A program made the translations under genes and the position numbers. This document shows, in pieces, positions 9,278-17,793 of a stretch of 64,000 nt of DNA. The stretch comes from Saccharospirillum sp039982735 (lineage in GTDB: Bacteria > Pseudomonadota > Gammaproteobacteria > Pseudomonadales > Natronospirillaceae), in NCBI RefSeq assembly GCF_039982735.1, contig NZ_JBDWXV010000008.1, positions 62,001 to 126,000 on the forward strand, given 5' to 3'. Numbering within the stretch: the stretch's first letter is position 1; the number at the start of each line of letters is the position of its first letter. Under the pieces are notes generated by a model. It saw only the letters and a program-made list of their open reading frames with translations. It had not been told where the DNA came from and searched no databases.

Positions 9278-9399
9278 TCAAGTTTCGGAGTTCGTGGCGG
9301 CCCTAGTACCAATGGTTCGCGCCAGCTGCCTGGGGTACTCCTGTAGGGGAGTACCCCAGGCAGCCACCGTTAGTTCATGTAGCGAACTTCGAAACCTGA
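9278..9399. repeat. Cruciform repeat, copy E (core deleted)
   Basis: The outer arms (9278-9294 TCAAGTTTCGGAGTTCG and 9383-9399) match at 15 of 17 positions. Inside is a perfect 17 bp stem (9325-9341 and 9348-9364) with a 6-nt loop. The outer-arm sequence matches copies A (13303) and D (42495), so it belongs to the same family but lacks the 53 bp core. It lies between the converging ends of nadB and ygfX and may also stop transcription. Confidence 0.8.
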
Positions 9400-9400
9400 T

Positions 9401-9841
9401 TTACAATCTTTCTGGCTCCCGGCGTACAGGGCTGGCCTGAATTCGAAACCAGGCATTGAGACTACGCCAGCTGGGGTCGGTTACGCTGTCGCGCCAGATC
9501 ATCAGGTCGCGACGGTTTCCGGTATCGGCGCATTCCAGCTCAAAACGAACATAGAGCGCGTTGCGTCGACCGAGCCCGCGCCATAAGTAGCGTTCGGCCC
9601 CTGAGGGCATCAACTGATCGTACAGCCAAAGCTCCGCCCCCACCCAACGCAGATAGACCGGCGGCGGTTCCGAGCGAACTGCCACCACCAGGCATAGGCC
9701 CAATACCAGGGCAAGCGCACCCAAAGACCAAAACGGCAACGCACTGAAACCCAGCAATAGCAGACACAGGACCAGGGGCGCTGACATCATCAGCCAGCGT
9801 AGGCGGGAGGGTTGTAACCGGCACTCAATCGGGTTGGACAC
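9401..9841 (-). CDS. ygfX: YgfX/CptA-like membrane protein
   Basis: The 146-residue protein has two adjacent hydrophobic segments (about 16-33 and 36-55) and a C-terminal cytoplasmic domain with conserved-type WLYDQ, YLWRGLG and LMIWRDS. It overlaps the 3' end of sdhE by 17 bp, the classic sdhE-ygfX (cptBA) arrangement. In E. coli YgfX was reported as a membrane toxin of cytoskeletal proteins, a role that is debated. Identification rests mainly on topology and the sdhE neighbour. Confidence 0.75.
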   Translation of the reverse strand: MSNPIECRLQPSRLRWLMMSAPLVLCLLLLGFSALPFWSLGALALVLGLCLVVAVRSEPPPVYLRWVGAELWLYDQLMPSGAERYLWRGLGRRNALYVRFELECADTGNRRDLMIWRDSVTDPSWRSLNAWFRIQASPVRREPERL

Positions 9842-10085
9842 GATCCAGTATCTTGCGGACCATGTAGGCCATCTCAGGGTCTTCGGGAGTGGATTTTTCC
9901 AGAAACCAGTTCCACAAATCCTGATCTTCGTTATCGATCAGGCGGCGATAAATACGCTGATCGTCCTCACCCAGGGTCGGGTACACCGATTCGGTATAGG
10001 GCACCAGCAATACATCCAGCTCGAGCATGCCACGCCGACTGTGCCACCAGAGGCGACGGTGAATCAAAGCCTGTTCTTCTGTCAT
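9825..10085 (-). CDS. sdhE: FAD assembly factor SdhE (YgfY/CptB)
   Basis: SdhE promotes covalent FAD attachment to SdhA and FrdA. From the ATG at 10085 the product has 86 residues, normal for the family. It carries the signature RRGMLELD near the N-terminus and the aromatic C-terminal pattern DLWNWFL. The frame continues upstream to 10214, but those 43 residues are not family-like. Its neighbours are ygfX (overlapping) and ygfZ (divergent). Confidence 0.92.
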   Translation of the reverse strand: MTEEQALIHRRLWWHSRRGMLELDVLLVPYTESVYPTLGEDDQRIYRRLIDNEDQDLWNWFLEKSTPEDPEMAYMVRKILDRVQPD

Positions 10086-10329
10086 TTCCACGATTAAACG
10101 CCCACACTCAAACCTATGATGAGACGCCGGATACCGGAGGTCCCGATACTCCCTGGGGAGTGAGGCAAGACACCCTTGATGAATCCGGCTGGTGAGGGCA
10201 AAGTGTAACAGCAAAGCGAGCGCAAACCGAACCTCTCACCACGCTGGTTTGTCTGGCATGCCAAGAATCATTAACCTTCACTTTCAGGACTCACCACCCA
10301 CTACCCAGCCAAATACGGACACTGACATC

Positions 10330-11271
10330 ATGCCTCCGGCTACCCAACAGACCACCGAACCCTCTTCGCCAGTCGACACCCCGATTTTTTTCCCGCTTGA
10401 ACATCTGGCGATACTCGATATTACCGGCACCGACGCCCTGACATTTCTGCAGGGCCAGGGCACCCAGGACTACCTGAAACGCCTGCCACAGGCACCGCTG
10501 CCAGGGGCATTCTGCACGCCCAAAGGGCGCGTGGTTGCAAACGTCTGGAACGTTCTGCTGTCGACTGAGCCGACCACCGTCAAACTGGTGATCGAGCGCA
10601 GCGCCGCCGACACCCTGAAACGCCACCTGGGCAAATACATCCCTTTCTTTCGCGGATCAAAACTGACGGATGAAAGCCAGGCGCTGCATGGGCTGGGGTT
10701 GTCAGGCCCGGAAGCCGAGCACTGGCTAACCCGGGTGCTGGGTGAAGGCAACAATGGTGTCTGGCGTAAGGGCGGCCACTTTGCGTTCAGTCTGCCCGAC
10801 GGCCGCGCCCAGATCTGGCTATCGGCGCTGGCAGACGATTACGAAACCTTAATGGAACAGATCGAAAATGCCCGGGTGCACCCTTCAGCCGACTGGCAAC
10901 GGCTGGACATCCTCGCTGGATATCCCTGGGTTAACGCCAGTCTGACCGGTGAGTTCGTGCCCCAGTCGATCGGGCTCGAACAACTCGACGGGATTTCATT
11001 CAACAAGGGTTGCTACACTGGCCAGGAAGTGATTTCCCGGCTTCATTACAAGGGACAGAGCAAGCGCGGCCTGCAACGCCTGCGCTGGCAAGGCGATATA
11101 ACACCGGCCGGGCCAGAGGTCTACACCGCAACGGGTAACGCCGGCACCTGGATCAACTGGGTAGCAGACGGTGAGCAATGCCTGGGACTTGCTATGGTTA
11201 AACAGTCTGTCGAGGCCCCGGCACTCTACCTGGACAGTGAGCGGCAGATACCGTTGGAGCTGCTAGACTAG
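10330..11271 (+). CDS. ygfZ: Folate-binding Fe-S cluster repair protein YgfZ
   Basis: YgfZ is a tetrahydrofolate-binding protein needed for activity of some Fe-S enzymes such as MiaB. The signature KGCYTGQE is present. With the ATG at 10330 its Lys and Cys fall at 226 and 228, the same numbers as in E. coli, which supports this start. In-frame starts at 10258 and 10192 would add a low-complexity tail. Product 313 residues. It is divergent from sdhE. Confidence 0.92.
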   Translation: MPPATQQTTEPSSPVDTPIFFPLEHLAILDITGTDALTFLQGQGTQDYLKRLPQAPLPGAFCTPKGRVVANVWNVLLSTEPTTVKLVIERSAADTLKRHLGKYIPFFRGSKLTDESQALHGLGLSGPEAEHWLTRVLGEGNNGVWRKGGHFAFSLPDGRAQIWLSALADDYETLMEQIENARVHPSADWQRLDILAGYPWVNASLTGEFVPQSIGLEQLDGISFNKGCYTGQEVISRLHYKGQSKRGLQRLRWQGDITPAGPEVYTATGNAGTWINWVADGEQCLGLAMVKQSVEAPALYLDSERQIPLELLD

Positions 11272-11371
11272 GTGATAAAGAGCCCACAGGCCCGACTGCC
11301 TGGCGCAGCATGCCCGTGCTACACTGCCCAACCGATGAACGGCATCCCGGTATCAAGGAAACGTTGGCCCC

Positions 11372-12208
11372 ATGAGCAAACTGTTAGAGACAGTCAAACA
11401 AGACATCATCGACGCGCTGAACAACGACCAACTGGTTCTGCCCAGTCTGCCTGAAGTAGCCCTGAAAGTGAGGGATACGGCTGAGGATCCGGATGCGACG
11501 ATCAAACAACTGACCGACATTATTTCCCGCGACAGCGCCCTGAGTGCCCGCATCATCCGGGTGGTTAACAGCCCCCTGCTGCGCGCCCCGCAGGAGGTCA
11601 GGGACTTGTCGATGGCAGTCAGCCGACTGGGCATGAACTACACCTCAAATCTGGCGATTGGCCTGGCCATGGAACAGATGTTTCAGGCCACCTCAGACAT
11701 GATCGACAAGCGTATGCGCCAACTGTGGCGCCTGACCGGCCAGGTATCGGCTATGGCAACCATACTCGCGCGTCAAACCGCAATCGTGGGCGCCGAAGAG
11801 GCGTTGCTGGCCGCACTGGTGCACAGGCTAGGGGCTTTACCCATTCTGACCTTTGCCGAAGAGCGCGATGACCTGATTCTCGATAACATCACCCTGGGTC
11901 AGATCATCGATCAATTGCATGGTCATCTGGGTAGCGTCATTCTGGAACGCTGGGACTTCTCGCCTCAGCTCAGCCGGGTACCGCGCGACTATCGCAAATT
12001 CGACCGTAACCCGGCCGAGGCTGATCTGACCGACATCATCACCGTCGCTAACCTGATCGTGCTCAAAGACAGCACCAGCGGCTGGTCCCGGATGGACTGG
12101 ACCAAGGTCTCGGCCTTTGAGCGATTGGCCTTGCCGAACGATCGCGAAGACCCACTCTATGCGGAGTTGGAGCGCGAAGCGGCAACCGCACAGGCCGCTT
12201 TCCTTTAG
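11372..12208 (+). CDS. HDOD domain signalling protein
   Basis: The 278-residue protein is essentially one HDOD domain (about residues 20-220) with LPSLPEVALKV, ISRDSALSARIIRVVNSPL and a LAALVHRLG block where HD-type proteins have catalytic residues. HDOD proteins are non-catalytic relatives of HD-GYP phosphodiesterases that act in signalling. AAGGAA lies about 11 nt before the ATG. Its stop codon overlaps the stop of the convergent gene at 12205. The target is unknown. Confidence 0.85.
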   Translation: MSKLLETVKQDIIDALNNDQLVLPSLPEVALKVRDTAEDPDATIKQLTDIISRDSALSARIIRVVNSPLLRAPQEVRDLSMAVSRLGMNYTSNLAIGLAMEQMFQATSDMIDKRMRQLWRLTGQVSAMATILARQTAIVGAEEALLAALVHRLGALPILTFAEERDDLILDNITLGQIIDQLHGHLGSVILERWDFSPQLSRVPRDYRKFDRNPAEADLTDIITVANLIVLKDSTSGWSRMDWTKVSAFERLALPNDREDPLYAELEREAATAQAAFL

Positions 12209-12465
12209 GGAGCCGGCCTGGAGCTTACCTCCAGATCATCCAGTATCTGCAGGGCTTCTTCACGGCTCGCCCCGCAAAACGCCGCCTCGGCCTGAAAGGC
12301 CGAGCACACTGCAGGCCGCTCGGGTCGCCCGAACAGGGCACAACGGGCATCGTCCAATAAATGGACGCAGCGTACACCGGCGGGCTTGCCAGCAGGCATC
12401 CCATAGAACGCCTGGTTGATCGATGGTGCGATGCAGCAGGCACCGCACCCGGAACGACATTGCAT
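12205..12465 (-). CDS. YkgJ-type cysteine-cluster (putative metal-binding) protein
   Basis: The 86-residue protein begins MQCRSGCGACC, giving the N-terminal CxxxCxxCC cluster of the UPF0153/YkgJ family. Further cysteines lie in GVRCVHL, ARCALF and AVCSAF. The spacing suggests binding of zinc or an Fe-S cluster; no activity can be assigned. It converges on the HDOD gene with overlapping stops. Confidence 0.82.
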   Translation of the reverse strand: MQCRSGCGACCIAPSINQAFYGMPAGKPAGVRCVHLLDDARCALFGRPERPAVCSAFQAEAAFCGASREEALQILDDLEVSSRPAP

Positions 12466-12532
12466 AACCCACCTCTGGTAACATTAACGAATTGATAACC
12501 CCACAACCCACTGCAGGAGACTCCGAGGCATC

Positions 12533-13303
12533 ATGGAACTGTACAGCGACACCCTGGGTTCAGGACCCGATCTGGTCATTCTCCATGGCTTGTTTGGCAG
12601 TGGCGACAACTGGCGCAGTATTGCCAAATCGTTATCGGAGCAGTACCGGGTTCATCTGCTGGACTTGCCCAACCATGGGCGTTCGCCCTGGGTAAAGCAA
12701 CAGTCATATCCGGTTTTCGCCAGGGCAGTAACCGACTGGATGTCGTCACAAGGCATCGACAATACGGCCTTGCTCGGTCATTCAATGGGAGGCAAGGTGG
12801 CCATGCAAATGACCTTGACCGACGCCCAACCCCAAATCAGCAAACTGATTATTGTCGACATCGCGCCAAGGGCCTACCCGCCACATCATCAGGACATCTT
12901 CCGTGCCCTGGCAAACACGGACCCGAGTCAGTTCAAGAACCGCTCAGAGGTCGACGATGCACTGAAAGACGGCATTGAAACCACGGGTATACGCCAATTC
13001 ATTTTGAAAAGTCTATATCGAAACGACGAGGGTCAATTGGCCTGGCGCTTCAATCTGGAGGCGTTGCAACAACAGTACGACAGCATCGCCAACGAACCCG
13101 ATTTCGATCATCCCTTTGAAGGACCAACGCTCTTCATCAAAGGCATGAACAGCCAGTACATCCAGACCAGTGATCAGCCCGCCATTACCGAACGTTTCCC
13201 GAACGCGACCGCGAAGATCATTGAGGGAGCTGGCCACTGGCCCCATGCCGAAAAACCCGCTGCGTTTCTGAGAATTCTGGAACGATTTCTGGAAGCCGAC
13301 TAG
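12533..13303 (+). CDS. ybfF: Alpha/beta hydrolase, YbfF-type esterase
   Basis: The 256-residue protein has the alpha/beta hydrolase layout: oxyanion loop LHGLFGSGDNW (18-28), nucleophile elbow GHSMGG with Ser84, and the catalytic His235 in GAGHWPH. The pattern matches YbfF, an acyl-CoA/short-chain esterase. The ATG at 12533 has a GGAGACTCCGAGG stretch upstream. Immediately after the stop codon a long cruciform repeat begins. Confidence 0.88.
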   Translation: MELYSDTLGSGPDLVILHGLFGSGDNWRSIAKSLSEQYRVHLLDLPNHGRSPWVKQQSYPVFARAVTDWMSSQGIDNTALLGHSMGGKVAMQMTLTDAQPQISKLIIVDIAPRAYPPHHQDIFRALANTDPSQFKNRSEVDDALKDGIETTGIRQFILKSLYRNDEGQLAWRFNLEALQQQYDSIANEPDFDHPFEGPTLFIKGMNSQYIQTSDQPAITERFPNATAKIIEGAGHWPHAEKPAAFLRILERFLEAD

Positions 13304-13490
13304 CTCAAGTTTCGGAGGTTTGATTTTACAGCCAAGTCACGAGCCCGCACCGGGTGCCGGGCATGCCTCTGTGGGGTCGGCGTTAATCCTTCCATGGAGC
13401 CTAGGCCGCAGCATCCCTGCTGCGGACTCCCCCACAGAGGCATGCCCGGCACCCAGCGCTAGTCTGTCGAGCGAACTCGGACACTTGAGC
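13303..13490 (+). repeat. Cruciform repeat, copy A (53 bp core, + orientation)
   Basis: The outer arms are 13303-13320 and 13473-13490 (14 of 18 paired). The inner arms, 13352-13376 and 13430-13454, are a perfect 25 bp inverted repeat beginning GGGTGCCGGGCATGCC. The core 13377-13429 is 53 bp: it starts TCGGCGT, contains TCCATGG and CCTAG, and carries its own 8 bp hairpin CCGCAGCA/TGCTGCGG with a 4-nt loop. It spans the gap between two converging genes and touches both stop codons. Confidence 0.92.
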
Positions 13491-13840
13491 TAAAAAGACT
13501 TGGAACCGCCCTGCTCCAGGCGGCTCAGAAAGTGGCGCAACCGGATCTGGCCCGCCTCCTTGAACCGCACCTTGCCCGCCCGGGGCCGCAAGCCTTGCTC
13601 GTCGTGCAGCTGAGCACAGTCTTTGCGCAACGCTTCCAGATCCGGGTCGTGGCGTATGGGCATATCCAGAAAGAACTGCCACTCATCCTCACCCGCCTCA
13701 CCTTCCAGCGCCCTGGTAAGCAGTGCCTGAACGCTATCCTGGGTCGGGCGATACACCGGGGCCTTGCCCCAGATCATCGCCAGCGTAACGCCGACAATCA
13801 CGACGAGCGTGATGGCAAAGACGAGCAGAAATTCAGCCAC
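13490..13840 (-). CDS. Small membrane-anchored protein of unknown function
   Basis: I do not recognise this gene. The 116-residue product has one N-terminal transmembrane segment (about 4-24, LLVFAITLVVIVGVTLAMIW) and a charged cytoplasmic part with EGEAGEDEWQFFLDMPIRHDP and basic C-terminal residues. It begins 2 bp after purL ends, so it is probably cotranscribed with purL. Its stop codon lies within the end of cruciform copy A. Confidence 0.7.
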   Translation of the reverse strand: MAEFLLVFAITLVVIVGVTLAMIWGKAPVYRPTQDSVQALLTRALEGEAGEDEWQFFLDMPIRHDPDLEALRKDCAQLHDEQGLRPRAGKVRFKEAGQIRLRHFLSRLEQGGSKSF

Positions 13841-13842
13841 CT

Positions 13843-16800
13843 CTACCCTACCCAGACCCGGGCATTGCGGAACATCCGCAGCCAGGGGCCGTCTTCCTGC
13901 CAGTGGTCCGGCCGCCAGGAATTAGTGACCGACCGGAATACCCGCTCCGGGTGCGGCATCATGATGGTGATGCGACCGTCGCTGTTGGTAAAACCGGTCA
14001 TCCCGGCAACGGAGCCATTGGGGTTGAACGGATAGCGCTGCGTTACTTCACCATAATTGTCGACGTAACGCAGGGCGACCAGACCACTGTCGATCGCATC
14101 ATCGGCATGCGCCTGATCGCGAAACTCGGTCAGGCCTTCGCCATGGGCAACGGGTATCGGCAAACGCGACCCGGCCATGCCCGCCAGGAAAATGGACGGC
14201 GATTCGGGAATTTCAACCATGACGGTACGGGCTTCGAATTGCTCCGATTCATTGCGCACGAAGTGCGGCCAGTGGTCTGTGCCGGGCATCAGATCGCGCA
14301 AGTTCGACAACATCTGGCAACCGTTACACACGCCGAGCGAGAAGGTAGAGGGGTCGTGAAAAAACGCCTGGAACATGTCGCGAACACGATCGTTAAAGCG
14401 GATAGTCTTTGCCCAGCCCTCCCCTGCACCGAGAACGTCTCCGTAGGAGAAACCACCGCAAGCAACCAGACCGCGGAACTCGGTCAGCGAACGACGGCCC
14501 GTCAACAGGTCGCTCATGTGAACGTCGACGGTATCAAAACCGGCACGATCAAAAGCGGCGGCCATTTCAACCTGGCCATTAACGCCCTGCTCCCGCAGTA
14601 TGGCGACTTTCGGGCGTACGCTCGAATTGACAGACCGGGTGACATCGCTGTTCGGGTCAAACGTCAACTGGGCATGCAAGCCCGGGTCGTTGGCGTTCAG
14701 CCAGGCATCGTATTCCTGCCGGGCACAGGCCTCGTTGTCGCGCAGGGCCTGAATGCGGTAGCTGGTTTCGGTCCACAGGCGCAGTAAATCCGTTCGCGGT
14801 TTGACCAGCACTTCCTCATCGTCATCAGAAAAACGAATGAAATCATCGTCATTGCACTGGCCAATCACCGCCGAACAATCACCCAGGCCTGCCGCCGTCA
14901 GTTGCTGCAGGACATCTTCGGTCTGCGCCTGTGCAACCTGAATGACGGCACCCAGTTCTTCGGAAAACAAGGCGGCGGTGACGTCATCACCGGCAAAACG
15001 CTCGACTTTGATGTCGATGCCGGTGCGACCGGCAAACGCCATTTCACACAGCGTTGCAAACAAGCCGCCATCGGAACGGTCGTGATAGGCCAGAAGCTTG
15101 CCATCGGCAACCAGCCCCTGCATCACCGCCCAGAAGGCTTTCATGTCTTCGCTGTCGTCCAGATCGACCGGCTCAGAACCGACCTTGCGATAGACTTGAG
15201 CCAACGCCGACCCGCCCAGACGGTTCTGGCCACGGCCCAGGTCGATCAGTATCAGATCAGTCTCGCCCTTGTCCGTCCGCAATTCGGGCGTAACGGTTTT
15301 ACGCACATCCTCCACCGGCGCAAGGCCCGACACGATCAGACTGAGCGGCGCGGTGACGGCCTTGGTGCGCCCGGCTTCGTCCCAGGTGGTGCGCATCGAC
15401 ATGGAGTCTTTGCCGACCGGTATGGTCAGACCCAGGTCGGGGCAAAGTTCCAGCCCCACTGCCCTGACGGTGTCATACAGGGCCTGATCTTCGCCAGGGT
15501 GGCCCGCGGCTGCCATCCAGTTGGCCGACAAGCGAACCAGCTCCAGCTCGCCAATCGACACGGATGCCAAATTGGTCAGCACCTCGGCTACCGCCATACG
15601 GCCAGAGGCCGGGGCGTTCAACAGGGCCAGAGGTGTGCGCTCACCCATGGCCATGGCTTCGCCGGTGTAGCCGGAAAAGCCGGTCGTTGTCACCGCCGCA
15701 TCCGCTACCGGAATTTGCCAGCGGCCTACCATCTGTTCGCGAGCAACCATACCGGTAATGGAGCGGTCGCCAATGGTGATCAGAAAGCTCTTGCTGGCGA
15801 CGGCCGGCAAGCGCAGCACCCGCTCGGCCGCTTCATGCAAATCAATGCCCCGGGTCGAGAACGGGCTGGGCTCAAAACTCTGGCGCTCAAACTGACGCTC
15901 CATGCGCGGCGCCTTGCCGAGCAGAATATCCAGGGGCATATCAACCGCTTTATTGCCAAAATGCCGGTCATTCAACACCAACTGGCGTTTTTCAGTTGCC
16001 GTACCGATAACGGCAAAGGGGCAGCGTTCGCGCTGGCAAATGGCTTCAAATTCGGCCAGTCGCTCCGGAGTAACCGCCAGCACGTAGCGCTCCTGGCTTT
16101 CGTTGCTCCAGACCGCAAGAGGTGACATGCCCGGTTCGTCGTTGGGGATATCGCGTAACTGGAAGTCGCCGCCACGCCCGCCGTCATTAACCAGCTCCGG
16201 AAAGGCGTTCGACAGACCGCCGGCGCCTACGTCGTGAATAAAGGCCACCGGATTCTTGGCGCCCAGTTGCCAGCAGCGGTCGATCACTTCCTGGCAGCGC
16301 CGTTCCATTTCGGGGTTGCCACGCTGGACGGAGGCGAAATCCAGATCTTCATTGCCCTCCGCGCTGTCCATCGACGAAGCAGCACCGCCACCCAGACCAA
16401 TCTGCATGGCCGGGCCACCGAGCACGATCAACGCCGAATCGGCCGGAATGGCGTCCCATGCCTTGTCGACGTGGTCTTCGCGAATGTTGCCGTATCCGCC
16501 GGCAATCATGATTGGCTTGTGATAACCGCGCACTTCGGTACCGTTGACACCGGCCGCCGACATTTCATAGGTCCGAAAATAGCCCAGCAGATTGGGTCGG
16601 CCGAATTCATTGTTAAACGCTGCCGCACCCAAGGGGCCATCGATCATGATATCCAGCGCTGAAACAATGCGCCCCGGCTTGCCATACTGACTTTCCCAGG
16701 GTTGCACGAACCCTGGGATATTCAGGTCCGACACGCTGAACCCGGCCAGGCCCGCCTTGGGCTTGCCACCGGTTCCGGTTGCGCCTTCGTCACGGATCTC

Positions 16801-17754
16801 GCCACCAGCACCGGTCGCAGCCCCGGCAAAGGGGGCGATGGCTGTGGGGTGGTTATGGGTTTCAACCTTGAACAGGATGTGCACATTTTCTTCGTGATAG
16901 CGGTACTGATGATCAGCATCGGGGTAGAAGCGGCCCGTGCGGAAGCCTTCAACTACGGCCGCATTGTCCTTATAGGCCGAGAGCACACCCGCCGAATTAT
17001 GCTGATAGGTGTTCTTGATCATCTTGAACAGCGACCAGGGCTGCTCCTCGCCGTCAATCGTCCAGGTCGCATTGAAAATCTTGTGTCGGCAGTGCTCTGA
17101 GTTGGCCTGGGCAAACATCATCAGTTCAACATCACTTGGGTCGCGCTCAAGGCGCTGATAGGCCTCAACCAGATAATCCATCTCATCATCAGCCAGCGCC
17201 AACCCCAGCGACTGATTAGCCTCGGCCAGCGCTTCCCGTCCACCGGTGAGAATGCCTACCTGACTGAGGGGTTGGGGCTCGTGGTGGCTGAACAACTGAG
17301 CTACATCGGGCGTGCCGTACACTACCGATTCGGTCATCCGGTCATGCAGCGCCTGACCAACCTGACGCACCTCGTCCTCGCTCAGAGGGTTATCGGTACG
17401 AACGCAAAAACGGACGCCTCGCTCCAGCCGCCGTATGGACGACAGGCCACTGTTTCTGGCAATGTCGGTGGCCTTGCTCGACCAGGGCGAAATGGTACCG
17501 AACCGCGGCAATACCCAGATCAGGGCACCGTCGGCCGGTTCGACGTCAACCCGGGGGCCATAGTGCAGCAATTGCTCCAGTGTGCTCTGTTCGCCAGACG
17601 TCAGATCATCAGAGATGTCAGCAAAATGCATGTACTCTGCGTAGACATCCCGAATTCGGGCGGCAAGCCCGGCTTCCAGCACAGTCGGCAGGCGGGCCAG
17701 CAAGCGCTGACGGCGAAACGTGGATAAAACGGGATTTCCTCGGAGTATCAGCAT
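13843..17754 (-). CDS. purL: Phosphoribosylformylglycinamidine synthase, large single-chain form
   Basis: PurL converts FGAR, glutamine and ATP to FGAM in de novo purine synthesis. The 1303-residue length fits the single-chain proteobacterial enzyme (about 1295). The synthetase region shows FKVETHNHPTAI, and the C-terminal glutaminase domain shows LGVCNGCQML (nucleophile Cys) with PHPERVFR. I use the ATG at 17754 (MLILRGNPVLS); a further upstream ATG at 17832 would add 26 atypical residues overlapping mltF. It is divergent from mltF. Confidence 0.96.
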   Translation of the reverse strand: MLILRGNPVLSTFRRQRLLARLPTVLEAGLAARIRDVYAEYMHFADISDDLTSGEQSTLEQLLHYGPRVDVEPADGALIWVLPRFGTISPWSSKATDIARNSGLSSIRRLERGVRFCVRTDNPLSEDEVRQVGQALHDRMTESVVYGTPDVAQLFSHHEPQPLSQVGILTGGREALAEANQSLGLALADDEMDYLVEAYQRLERDPSDVELMMFAQANSEHCRHKIFNATWTIDGEEQPWSLFKMIKNTYQHNSAGVLSAYKDNAAVVEGFRTGRFYPDADHQYRYHEENVHILFKVETHNHPTAIAPFAGAATGAGGEIRDEGATGTGGKPKAGLAGFSVSDLNIPGFVQPWESQYGKPGRIVSALDIMIDGPLGAAAFNNEFGRPNLLGYFRTYEMSAAGVNGTEVRGYHKPIMIAGGYGNIREDHVDKAWDAIPADSALIVLGGPAMQIGLGGGAASSMDSAEGNEDLDFASVQRGNPEMERRCQEVIDRCWQLGAKNPVAFIHDVGAGGLSNAFPELVNDGGRGGDFQLRDIPNDEPGMSPLAVWSNESQERYVLAVTPERLAEFEAICQRERCPFAVIGTATEKRQLVLNDRHFGNKAVDMPLDILLGKAPRMERQFERQSFEPSPFSTRGIDLHEAAERVLRLPAVASKSFLITIGDRSITGMVAREQMVGRWQIPVADAAVTTTGFSGYTGEAMAMGERTPLALLNAPASGRMAVAEVLTNLASVSIGELELVRLSANWMAAAGHPGEDQALYDTVRAVGLELCPDLGLTIPVGKDSMSMRTTWDEAGRTKAVTAPLSLIVSGLAPVEDVRKTVTPELRTDKGETDLILIDLGRGQNRLGGSALAQVYRKVGSEPVDLDDSEDMKAFWAVMQGLVADGKLLAYHDRSDGGLFATLCEMAFAGRTGIDIKVERFAGDDVTAALFSEELGAVIQVAQAQTEDVLQQLTAAGLGDCSAVIGQCNDDDFIRFSDDDEEVLVKPRTDLLRLWTETSYRIQALRDNEACARQEYDAWLNANDPGLHAQLTFDPNSDVTRSVNSSVRPKVAILREQGVNGQVEMAAAFDRAGFDTVDVHMSDLLTGRRSLTEFRGLVACGGFSYGDVLGAGEGWAKTIRFNDRVRDMFQAFFHDPSTFSLGVCNGCQMLSNLRDLMPGTDHWPHFVRNESEQFEARTVMVEIPESPSIFLAGMAGSRLPIPVAHGEGLTEFRDQAHADDAIDSGLVALRYVDNYGEVTQRYPFNPNGSVAGMTGFTNSDGRITIMMPHPERVFRSVTNSWRPDHWQEDGPWLRMFRNARVWVG

Positions 17755-17793
17755 ATCGGGGCCTGTTCTGGATGCGGGCAAAAATCGGCGCGT

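Noticed and set aside
13303..13490. Cruciform copies as simple bidirectional terminators
   Set aside because: Three of five lie between converging genes, but there are no T-runs, and the conserved core is not needed for a terminator. A termination side-effect remains possible.
14902..16125. Open plus-strand frame of 407 codons opposite purL
   Set aside because: It is antisense to conserved purL sequence, has no recognisable domain and no ribosome-binding site.
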